From contig NC_135570.1 in NCBI RefSeq assembly GCF_964340395.1, positions 11,056,322 to 11,120,321 of the forward strand: a stretch of DNA of 64,000 bases. Direction: 5' to 3'. Shown here piece after piece: positions 12,170 to 24,250 of this stretch (its first letter is position 1; each line of letters starts with the position of its first letter). Under the pieces are notes generated by a model. The model worked only from the letters and a program-made list of their open reading frames with translations, had not been told where the DNA came from and did not search any database. This stretch comes from Glandiceps talaboti (lineage: Eukaryota; Hemichordata; Enteropneusta; Spengelidae). Position numbers and translations under genes: made by a program.

Positions 12170-12620
12170 TGGCGTCTATCAGGAGATGTCCACCCAATAT
12201 CAAAAATGAATATACCTAGAGTTGATCCGAGAAATGTACCTTCTGTGATAAAAAGGAAGAAATTTTAATTCATTTATTTTGTGATTGTGAATTTGTTATG
12301 GAGTTTTGGGATGGATTTTATGTGTTATGGGAAGGAAAGCAGAACTTATTAATATTCCAAATCCAAGACAAATCATCCTGGGTGATAAACAACTATCATT
12401 ATTGTTGAATTTTGTTATTCTTGTTGCTAAGTGTTATATTTATATATCAAAGTTTAGAAAACAGAAACCAGATTTGATGGCATACAAAAAATACTTATAA
12501 AATATTCAGACTGTAGAGTTTTATATTGTGGTTAGAAAAAGTAAATTAAACGGACATATTAAGAAATGGGGACAGCTTTTGAAATTGATAACTCAAGAAA
12601 AGTTTCCAAATTCAAAATGT
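12170..12620 (+). mobile_element. Non-LTR retrotransposon (LINE) 3' ORF remnant
   Basis: From about 12232 one frame reads CTFCDKKEEILIHLFCDC, the CxxC...H...C knuckle found near the C-terminus of many LINE reverse transcriptases. A frameshift near 12340 moves the match to the frame reading LNFVILVAKCYIYISKFRKQ, followed near 12530 by another frame reading KLNGHIKKWGQL. This is the usual order in Tx1/L1-like C-termini. It has multiple frameshifts and stops, and is 5' truncated. The family assignment is from recalled motifs. Confidence 0.6.
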
Positions 12621-14404
12621 GAAATTTCCACTCATGACAAGAGTTGTAGTTTTGAAATAAGCCAATAAAAACATTAAAAGTCTATAAACAATTTCAATCA
12701 TATTTGTAAAATGTCTTAGTCCTCAATAATTCAATCATTATTTGGAAAAATAATTCTCTGTTAAAACTTCCATCTTCCATAAACCTGGGTTTGGGTCATC
12801 CTCATGTTCATTTTGACATACACACAAAAAGTCAGCCACTGTAATACCCACATCTCTGTGAATCATCAAACTCTAAAATTGAAGTTTGGTAAGATAAAAG
12901 ATAAGTTTGGTTTGATAAAAAGAAACTTTAAAACTACCCATTATTCTTATGTGATGGGTATAATTGTTATCATAATTAATAATGAAAGTTAAAAAAAAAC
13001 AAAAAACTTTTACATTTTCAAATGGAATGAAAACTGCCCGTAGATCAAAGGTATGCATGCCCTCCCTGGTGTGAAACTGACAGAGATAGGATAACCGGAT
13101 GAGTCTCTAAATACTGAGTTGACTTGGGAAAAAATTCCAGGTTGTATCTTTTTTTTGGAAATACCAATATACTTAGGGTACGCAGGTTACCACCCATCCA
13201 CCAGTTTAGGGTGTGGGTGAGTTAACGCAAGTGAGTATGGTATATGAATATTAACATACACAAAATTGGTTTATGCAACATACACCTTAAAATTGGTTTA
13301 TGCAACATATTTCCATAAGACTTAGTATTTTTGCTGGTGTATATATTGTATATGTAGCCCATGGAAGATTCGATCAAAGCTTATTTGTATTTATGAGTCT
13401 TTGCCTTTTGCAATTCTGTATTAAGATCATCATTTGAAAGTAAATGATATGTTACAATGTAAATTTTATAACCAATGCACTGTATGCTATCTTACCCACA
13501 ATTCTCTCTGATTGGTATGCTTGGAGGTTCCTTATTTTATAACTTTTTCAATAATCCATACTTTTCAACATTTTAAACATAGTAATTAAGTTTAATTAAT
13601 ATGTAGCAAAAGAACGCTTATGAATCAAAAACAAAGTTTTAAATTTTGTATAAAAATGAACTAACAACTAAATTAAGCATGTTCTGTGAATAAAACACTT
13701 TTCATTGTCAAAGTGTCAATAACTTGGGTAGTCAGTATGTATGATGAGTTTTAGTATGTAAATTTCTTTTGTCATACCTATTCAAATAAATCTATATCTT
13801 TGGCAAAGTCATAACAGGTGCATATATTTTCCTTAGTTTCGTCGCAAATATTTTGCATGTCTTTCAAGAAAATCTGCTGACAAATTCCCAAAATTGCTAC
13901 TCCTTCTACAATAAATCACTGATACCAGAACCAATGAAAATGGGTATTCAGAAACTCATCAGTGGCAATTCTACGCTTGCCAAATGGAAAAAAATGTTTT
14001 GACAAAACCCTATACACTGGTGAGATTTGTCTGACTTCAAGGAGATGATGTCCATCAACACTACAAATCAGAGAGAGTTGTGGGTAAAATGTTGTACAGT
14101 GCAATGCATAGGTGGTCTCCTATGGCATGTACAGTAGAGATGAGTCACTCATTGTGAATCATTCTATTCTACAGAATTACTCCCACTTTTGTTTTTGTTT
14201 AAGATTTTATGAATCCTCATCAGTCGGAGTATTTTCCCTCAAATATATGGTCAGAGGTCAGAGGTCAACAAGATTATGAGAACTGATCCCAGTCCTCGAC
14301 AGCTGATTATGAAAATATGATCATTGATTTTGATAGTTGAGTGCTATCCTTCATTAAATCTTCAGATCCTAAAGATGATTCAGTACCACATTGGCATCTA
14401 GACG

Positions 14405-14720
14405 ATGACTTTGACTGAATTTATTTATTTGTTTATTTATTTATTTATTTATTAAAAGAGGGTAGCCCAGTTGGCCGAGGCCAATCTTCCCTCGGGCCCT
14501 TAAATGTAGCAGCTAGTACATAGGAGAGATTGTTACAGATACAGATATATATCAGTGTCGCTTTCACTCTTTTGATATTCCGAACCAAATATGGTTTTCT
14601 AAACAGAAGTTCTTTATAGTCAGCTATGAAGGTCAATGCTCTGAATTGTCCTATTGTCATGCAAATCACATTAAAGTATTGTTTCCAAGCACATTGCATT
14701 ATGGGATTGGGTATCCCCAA
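14405..14720 (-). mobile_element. Probable LINE/SINE 3' end with (TAAA)n tail
   Basis: The minus strand reads GGGAAGATTGGCCTCGGCC, AACTGGGCTACCCTCTTTT, then AATAAATAAATAAATAAAC. A GGCTACCCTCTTT(TAAA)n end is typical of retroelement 3' termini. The open frame across it has no recognisable protein. Confidence 0.4.
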
Positions 14721-16470
14721 TGTGTCAGATTTGTTTCTAAAAATAGAAATAAATTAGGTGATGTCATCCCAGTGTCTACATATATCTAAGTGATCATAAA
14801 AAGATTTTGTCATGCTTTTAGTGTTTTAGATCAGCTTTTCAAGGTAAGAATTAAGGATCACAATTTGTATGTAAACGTTAAACATGTCCTGTCAGAGAGA
14901 AATGTGTATTGTTCTGAGTTGATACAGTGTCATTGCTTTTAATAGACATTTCTGACACAGAATGTATATGTTTATCTTGTGAAGTGAAACTGAAAAAAAA
15001 ATCTCTTTGAATCACTTCAATATAATATGCATGTATGTATGTATATTTCATTATGTTTAGTTTTGTCTACCTGTTCAATATACAGAATCAACAAATTTAG
15101 TCTGTTTTTAAAAAATCCTGTAAAAGGTCCATATTTGAATCCGAGTCACTCACATTAGTTACCTTATCAGTGGAGCCATTTCTGATACATATAAATATTT
15201 TATCTTTTAAAGGAAAACTTGAGAGAAAAAATCTCTTTGAAACACGTGTATGAATCACTTCAATATAGTCCTGTATGTACAATGTATGTATGTTTCATGT
15301 ATGTGTAGTTTTGTCTACCTGGTCAATATTATGTGAACAACAACAACTTAGTCTGTTTTGAAAGGTGAATTTTATAAAAATATTAAACATTTAGAAAAAA
15401 ATAATGTCTTTAGTTGGAGCATTTTTATGATGAACTAAATTGTATACCACAATAAAACAAGTGTCATAATATATCTTTGAAAATTCATTTAGGTTAGTAA
15501 GGTTTATGTGGAAAAGGTGAAAAGACATTACACTTAAATTGCGATAATTGACATTTTTCTTTTAAATTTAAAGCTTCCCCTCATTAATTCTGCCATAATA
15601 AAACAGGAATCTCTCCATGAAAATGAATTTGGGATTACGACAACAGATACATGACTGTCAACATGCTTCCAGCCCCCCCCCCCCCCACATAATAGCTATA
15701 ATACCCTCACCTCCTCTTACTCCAGCAGCCAACGGTGTTGTGAACACATGCCATTTGTATCCAGCCTGTTTGCATCAGGTGATGAGGTCAACAAAATATT
15801 GTCTGTAACGTAGTACTAATTGAGTCTCAAAGCCGCGATGTTTGATCATACACATGCATATATATGTATATAATTGGACAAGTATTAATTTCAAAGGGCT
15901 CCGTAGCTCAGAACGTAGCACATTTGTTTCTATTCATAAGAAATATATTACAACTCGTAACTCTCAAGTGAAACAATTACAGGATTTGCCACAATCATTT
16001 ATAGCATCCGTGATATCAAATATTATACATTGTACATGTTACATTGTATTGAATTTAACGTTTGTCCCAAACACAATTTCAGTAAAATTTTCAAAGTTGG
16101 GTTTTGAACAAAAGTGAAATCCAATACTATGGTTTAGTAGCACAGATGGATTTCCATTTGAACATTGTATTTGTACTGTTTGAATTTCTTTGCTCACCAG
16201 CCCAGTATGTGGTAGTCCCAATATAGCTACATTTAGTATAGTGTGAATAGAGATACCATAACCATGGTCTACTTCTCACTGAGACCTAGCAAGGTGATCC
16301 ACCTGCTGTTCCTCGACAGAAAACACTGTCTACAAATTAAATATTAGAAAGGCCACATACAGTGAACTAGGTGCATAATTGAAGAAATTGAAATCATATA
16401 CTTTCATACTTGATATTAATTCTATACGAGCATGAGAAATACAGAAATTGCTTTATTTCAGTGTTTTAAA

Positions 16471-16815
16471 CTTAAGTGGTCATATGGATGTGGATTGGGT
16501 ATTTATTTTGGATTTTTTTAATTTACAAAACAATTTTATCATGGCTGCCTACTTGAAAAATCCACGTGTAACAACATTGGCAAAGTGTTTGTACCTCAAT
16601 ACATAGAAAATGTGTACAAAGTTTATTATTGTATGCGCAATAACGAACATTTTACACACTTTTATTAATCTTTTGCAATTTATTGAGTTACAAACAAGTA
16701 CTTGGCATAATGTTGTTTCACATTGATTTTTCAAGTAGGAAGCCATGATAAAATTGTTTTATAAATTGAAAATCCAAAATAAATACCCAATCCTCATCCA
16801 TATGACCACTTTAAG
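16471..16815. mobile_element. Near-complete foldback MITE, copy 1
   Basis: Almost the whole 345 bp is one inverted repeat centred near 16642. Arms share AAGTGGTCATATGGATG, GGGTATTTATTTTGGAT and CTACTTGAAAAATC. It ends about 200 bp upstream of the first NF-kappa-B coding exon. A related copy is at 49117-49448. Confidence 0.75.
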
Positions 16816-17032
16816 GGTTTTATTAATATTTAATTCACTTGATTTATAAATGTTTTGATGTCGTTTCAGGGCTTTGTTTCTTAAATCAGTACTGTAATTC
16901 AACATATATTATCAAACCATCAATCCTTGGACCAGTAAACAAAGCTCTAAAGGTCAGAGGTTGTGACCTAGCAACTCTAGTATCACCTAGAGTGGGTTTT
17001 GTGTTTGTTGAGTTATACATGTGGAGTACAGA

Positions 17033-17295
17033 ATGAACCAAACAGACAACAAGGGACCGATTGAGATTCCAGCACATCTGGTTGAAGACATGCTTGCTAA
17101 CGGTTCCATCGTGGAAGTGCCGGATATCCAAATGTTGGAATCGATGACACAGGATGGCAATGATTCAAATCAGTACAACAACCAGAGAACTGATGCACCA
17201 CATCTCCAAATTTTAATCCAACCCAAAGCGGTAAGACCATTGGAAAATATCACATAGATTCTTTACATGCTACCCCCTCCCAACATACAGACACA

Positions 17296-17379
<84 letters not shown>

Positions 17380-17388
17380 CACATCATA

Positions 17389-17425
<37 letters not shown>

Positions 17426-20400
17426 TACATACATACATACATACATACATACATACATACATACATACATACATACATACATACATACATACATACATAC
17501 AATGTATGTATCCACACATGTAACCCTGCACTCATACACATATATTTCTCAGTGTCTGTCAAGTTTGTTAACATTAGTAGGTCAAATCTATCCGTGAGTT
17601 CCTCATTAATTAGTACACTGCCTTCAAATGTTACATGTTTAATGAATTATAATGTGAATATGAAATTCTGCAAGTTTTATGTAATTTCCTCTTTCTGTTA
17701 CCATGGTTTCTAAGCCTAATTGGCACAACACATAGTGTATCCTGTAATGTATCGTAGACCTACAAAAAATTCAACAATAGAATACTTTGTGTTGATTATA
17801 TCTCCTTTGTGTCCTAGATGAAACAGGAACTGTAGACATTTATGAAATATGGCAGTTGATATGTAAATGAATTTCTTTGCTGAATTAAGAAAGTCAACAT
17901 GATATAAATATGCATATATTATGTGTAAAGTATCAGTGTACTAAATATACATACACACATGGGTGGTGGTGGTGGTGGTGGTGGTGGTGGTGGTGTGTGT
18001 GTGGGGGGGGGGGTTTAAACTTAATTCACCAATTACCTTTTTACCTATATTCAACCAAAAATGTATACCCCACTTCACATAAATCAGTTTGTCTATGCAT
18101 AATTATGAATGAAATTAGCATATATTTCAAGTCTTATGAGGATTTGGAGAATCATTTTGTCACCCTCTCACCAAGCATTATGTAATGAAGATTCGGCCAG
18201 AAAGCTGGCGTAAACTCTTACTGGGTTTTTCCCCCATGAGCTATGACATCAGTAGCACCACTATGTGATTAGAAACCAAGGAGGAGGTTGGAAACGTAGT
18301 ATGTAAACACGATTACTATGTTATGAACATCACAGTGTCTAATTTTAGATAAGAATACGTAGCTATTAGGGAAATACTAGGCGTGAGGCTAGACTAGTCA
18401 AAATCCCCAGTGCACATGATTTGACTCTGTAGGCTAGAATGAACTGTACAATGTACATTATAATGTATCTAAACTCATGTAGTAATATATAATCAAGAAA
18501 ACTGTTTTACTAATATACTTATAACATTAACCTATTTCAAAGTGTTCTTAATATCGTTATTACACTTACCGTACGTACCCAAATAGAATTGTCAATTTTC
18601 TAAAAGTATGTGGTTGTCATAAAGCTGTATCTTATCCTATCTTATAAAGTAAAAATTGTACCGAACTGAAAGTATACACCCATTATTTGTTGAAACATGT
18701 TGTATTAGATATTATTGAAAATTAACTAATCTGGATGGCTTCCAGTTCTACTCAATGGCAAGACAGGAGTGCATGTGTGCATCTCTGTTCCTTGTTTTGT
18801 CAAGTCACTATGTCAAAGGTCAAAAAGCAGGAAATAGTCACGAGTTGAACAAAAAAAAATAGCGTGGTGTATAGAATTGTGAGAATGGAATGTGACCTAA
18901 ATAACCATAAAGATAAAGTTATCTACCAAACTATCACAAATCATTTAGCAGAAATCTGTATGATAATATTAAAGTTGATACAACTTTGTCATAAATGTTC
19001 TAATTGATCTATATCTGTATAATGTAATTATAAATGTGTTTGAATATACTAAATTATTTCATTTTTTGTCAACACATGAAACATTTCTGGGATACTGGTA
19101 AGGTTCGATAAATTATACTTTAGAAAGTACAGCAACAAAATAAAGTTGAAAAAAAAAGATGAATAAAAAGGTGAACTAAATAGTTCAAAAACAACTATAT
19201 ACTGGGATTTTAAGATTTCTGAAATTGCAGAAGTGAACACGGCTGTATACAGAGGAAGGTACAATCAACAGAATTTCACATAACCATGCCTCGTTGAGAT
19301 CAAGGATTATATTATCTTTAGAACTGTGAGGTGTATAAAAACTAAGCTGCTCTAGTTTTAAAACCGGAATGATTTATCCCATGTTTTCATTATGCATGTC
19401 TATATATACCCACATGGATATAATCCTAAATTAATCCTGAATAATTTAACAGCTCAAGCAGAAAGTGACTATATAAGCTCCATAAAGACAAGAGAGATAA
19501 AACATAGACTTTTGAATTAGATTACCGAGAGTACATTGTAACTGTAATGTTTACCATACCCTGTTGAAATGAGTTGAATACAGGTTTGTATACTGTGTGT
19601 ATATGTAAATGTTACTTGCATGTCCTGGGAGTGCTCACACAACTGTGCTATACTAAACATTAGATGTTTTTTCTACATTCGTTGCCATTTTATTATTCAT
19701 AGATAGTACAGTTAGGTTGAAATCATGATCACAGGGAGGGGAACTGATTTTTGGGTGCGGACCTAGAAATCAATTGGTTTGGAAATATTGTACCATATGT
19801 GTACAGGTATGACAAATATGTTTACCTATAGGTGATTCAATACTGTTCAGGATGTATAATTACTAGAAAGACATCATATGTCACATAACAGTTTCAAAAA
19901 TGTTCCAGTTGCAAGCTAGTGCAGCTTTAATTTACGTGTAAGTTTAGCATTAATTGAATATTATGTTTTCATTGACAGCGAGGATTCCGTTTCCGTTATG
20001 GCTGTGAGGGCGGATCTCACGGTGGTTTACCTGGAGCTGACAGTGAAAAGGGAAGAAGGACCTTTCCATCAGTACAGGTAAATGTAATACAATGTACAGA
20101 CTCAAATAGAATGTAAAATATCAAATTGAACAGACAGACTGAGAGACTATTCTTGTATTGGCATATGAAAGAGCACCAGGTAAATTTTCAAAAAGTTGAG
20201 AATATATTGTATGTGATTCCAAGAATAGTTGTTTTTGTAACGATAAATTGAAATAAATGTAACTGTTTGAACCATTATGGAGGGAGATTGAATAATTACA
20301 TTGTGTGATCAAGGTCTTTAGTAGATGAATCAAAACATTGCATTCGCTTGTTTGTAGTTTTGTTATTTGTTGATACTTGCTGTATTTGATCATAAATTGT

Positions 20401-23400
20401 TGCTCGATAAATTATTGCTATTTGTCCTCATTTGCATAAAAAATGTGTTTTAAAGCTTTTATTTATATATTTTCTTTCAGATTTGTAATTACCATGGAAA
20501 TGCTCGTTTAGTAGTCAGTTTGGTGACAAATGATGATATCCCAAAACCTCATGCCCACAGTCTGGTTGGTAGACAGTGTCAGAATGGAATGTGTACGGTA
20601 CAAGTTGGACCTAAAGATATGACAGCAAGGTAGGTTAGTCTGGTCGGTGGGCAGTGTCAGAATGGAATGTGTATGGTACAAGTTGGACAAGACTCCCTGG
20701 GCCATAGACTTTTCATGCAAAAGACTCCCTAGGCCATGGACTTTTTTCTACTACAGAGTTGGATCTTACCTACTCTACAAATATCAACTTCAACTTGAAA
20801 GGAATAATAAAACATACAATCAATCCTATTTTTTCCCTTATCCACACATTACATATATATTGTCAAATGAATATTAATTTACCCGGATATGAGGTGAAGA
20901 GGTGAAAATTAGGTTATGCAAATGAGTCACGAAACTTGTCTGCATATATGCAGACGTGGCCTGGGAACCTGGAAGGGACTGTCTGCATACATATATGCAT
21001 GTTGTTGCACGGGTTAATACAAATGTCTAACATACAACAAGTCCAAATTTTTTATCAATTTTGAGACTGATTGTATATCATTTCATTCTGTAGTTTTCCT
21101 AGTCTTGGAATCAGACACGTCACAAAGAAAATGGTACCACAGGTTGTCAAACAGAGAATTCTAGAATCAGATCGACTCTTCCGTGAGTTGATTCCTGGTA
21201 ACCATGGTGACAGAGCACAAATGACAGAAGATGAGGCAGAAAAAGCAGCCAAAGAACAAGCACAAGAGATGGATTTAACTGTCGTCAGACTCTGTTTTCA
21301 GGCCTATCTACAAGATCAAGATGGGCAGTATGCAAGGGCTTTAGATCCTGTCATATCGGATCCTGTATTTGATAGCAGTAAGTATTGTTTACAACTTGTA
21401 ACAATCAAGTCAAACATCTGCATGATTTGCCACTATTCTTTATAGCATCCATATCAAGTGTAAAAGTATAGATTTCAAAGTTGAATAAGAACCAATTTGA
21501 AGGTTATATTTTATCACCCAAAGTCATAATAGTTGATAGCAGTAATCAATACAAGTGTACTAAAGGTAGAAATAAGTCTGACTGGACTTTTCCTTTAAGT
21601 TGATAGCAGTAATCAATACAAGTTTACTAAAGGCAGAAATAAGTCTGACTGGACTTGTCCTTTAAGTTGATAGCAGTAATCAATACAAGTGTACTAAAGG
21701 TAGAAATAAGTCTAACTGGACTTTTCCTTTAAGTTGATAGCAATAATCAATACAAGTGTACTAAAGGTAGAAATGAGTCTGACTGGACTTTTCCTTTAAG
21801 TTGATAGCAGTAATCAATACAAGTGTACTAAAGGCAGAAATAAGTCTAACTGGACTTTTCCTTTAAGTTGATAGCAGTAATCAGTACATGTGTACTAAAG
21901 GCAGAAATAAGTCTGACTGGACTTTTCCTTTAAGTTGATAGCAGTAATCAGTACATGTGTACTAAAGGCAGAAATAAGTCTGACTGGACTTTTCCTTTAA
22001 GTTGATAGCAATAATCAATACAAGTATACTAAAGGTAGAAATGAGTCTGACTGGACTTTTCCTTTAAGTTGATAGCAGTAATCAATACAAGTATACTAAA
22101 GGTAGAAATAAGTCTAACTGGACTTTTCCTTTAAGTTGATAGCAATAATCAATACAAGTGTACTAAAGGCAGAAATAAGTCTGACTGGACTTTTCCTTTA
22201 AGTTGATAGCAATAATCAATACAAGTGTACTGAAGGCAGAAATAAGTCTGACTGGACTTGTCCTTTAAGTTGATAGCAGTAATCAATACAAGTGTACTAA
22301 AGGTAGAAATAAGTCTAACTGGACTTTTCCTTTAAGTTGATAGCAGTAATCAATACAAGTGTACTAAAGGTAGAAATAAGTCTAACTGGACTTTTCCTTT
22401 AAGTTGATAGCAATAATCAATACAAGTGTACTAAAGGTAGAAATAAGTCTGACTGGACTTGTCCTTTAAGTTGATAGCAGTAATCAATACAAGTGTACTA
22501 AAGGCAGAAATAAGTCTGACTGGACTTGTCCTTTAAGTTGATAGCAGTAATCAATACAAGTTTACTAAAGGCAGAAATAAGTCTAACTGGACTTTTCCTT
22601 TAAGTTGATAGCAGTAATCAATACAAGTGTACTAAAGGCAGAAATAAGTCTAACTGGACTTTTCCTTTAAGTTGATAGCAGTAATCAATACAAGTGTACT
22701 AAAGGCAGAAATAAGTCTAACTGGACTTTTCCTTTAAGTTGATAGCAGTAATCAATACAAGTGTACTAAAGGCAGAAATAAGTCTAACTGGACTTTTCCT
22801 TTAAGTTGATAGCAATAATCAATACAAGTGTACTAAAGGCAGAAATAAGTCTGACTGGACTTGTCCTTTAAGTTGATAGCAGTAATCAATACAAGTGTAC
22901 TAAAGATAGAAATAAGTCTGACTGGACTTGTCCTTTAAGTTGATAGCAATAATCAATACAAGTGTACTAAAGGCAGAAATAAGTCTGACTGGACTTGTCC
23001 TTTAAGTTGATAGCAGTAATCAATACAAGTGTACTAAAGGTAGAAATAAGTCTGACTGGACTTGTCCTTTAAGTTGATAGCAGTAATCAATACAAGTGTA
23101 CTAAAGATAGAAATAAGTCTGACTGGACTTGTCCTTTAAGTTGATAGCAATAATCAATACAAGTGTACTAAAGGCAGAAATAAGTCTGACTGGACTTGTC
23201 CTTTAAGTTGATAGCAGTAATCAATACAAGTGTACTAAAGATAGAAATAAGTCTGACTGGACTTGTCCTTTAAGTTGATAGCAATAATCAATACAAGTGT
23301 ACTAAAGGCAGAAATAAGTCTGACTGGACTTGTCCTTTAAGTTGATAGCAGTAATCAATACAAGTGTACTAAAGGTAGAAATAAGTCTGACTGGACTTGT

Positions 23401-24216
23401 CCTTTAAGTTGATAGCAGTAATCAATACAAGTGTACTAAAGGTAGAAATAAGTCTGACTGGACTTTTCCTTTAAGTTGATAGCAGTAAGTGTACAAAAGG
23501 CAGAAATAAGTCTAACTGGACTTGTCCTTTAAGTTGATAGCAGTAATCAGTACAAGTGTACTAAAGGTATTAATAAGTCTAACTGGACTTTTTTTTAAGT
23601 TGATAGCAGTAATCAATACAAGTGTACTAAAGGTATTAATAAGTCTGACTGGACTTTTCCCTTAATGAATTACCTAGTATCTGTCTATATACAAGTCTTT
23701 GAAAGGAAACCACCATCCATTTGTAGATGTATTAAAACTGTGAAGGAAATTTGTGAAGCAGTCCTCACTGAATAGTAGTGGGATTCTAATTCCAAATCCA
23801 ATTCAAATTCAAATATAAAGCCAAATCTTAATCAGAATCAATCGAATACAAATTCAAATATAATGCCAAATCTGAATCAGAATCTCTTCAAATATTTGAC
23901 ATTTACAGAAGCCCCCAATGCATCCCAGTTAAAGATCTGTCGGATGGATAGATCAGCTGGTAGTTGTACCGGAGGAGATGAAGTCTATCTTCTTTGTGAT
24001 AAAGTCCAGAAAGATGACATTTTGGTCAGATTTTTTGAAGAACGTGATGGAGAGAGGTGGGAAGCATATGGAGACTTTGGTCCAACTGATGTGCACCGAC
24101 AGGTAAGATTGTGTTTTGAAATCTGGACTGATTAGTCTGTAATGGACATGTGGCTGGTTATAGGGGATTCTAATGATGATGATGGTAATGATGGATGACA
24201 ACAATGACGATGACTG

Positions 24217-24250
<34 letters not shown>

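Larger units (their letters stand above)
8386..16470. other. Intergenic region without a recognisable gene
   Basis: Between the zinc-finger gene promoter and the NF-kappa-B upstream area no exon with coding character was found. It holds the microsatellite at 9471, the inverted repeat at 9638, a repeat pair containing CCATATTTG.AGT.ACAAATCAAT (about 10468 and 10768), the SINE at 11195, the LINE remnant at 12170, a short tandem pair at 13262-13308, the retroelement tail at 14405, a duplicated 120-bp segment (about 14985-15110 and 15220-15360) and a run of 14 C near 15673. A 5' UTR exon of NF-kappa-B could lie here unseen. Confidence 0.6.

Noticed and set aside
14445-14720. 91-codon minus-strand open frame
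   Set aside because: Overlaps a retroelement-like 3' end with a (TAAA)n tail; no protein similarity recognised.
17267-17713. Open frames of His-Thr and Cys-Val repeats
   Set aside because: Translated CA/CATA microsatellite in an intron; open on both strands because of the repeat.
21531-23665. CRISPR-like regular array
   Set aside because: Units are contiguous 67-bp tandem copies without unique spacers, in an animal intron.
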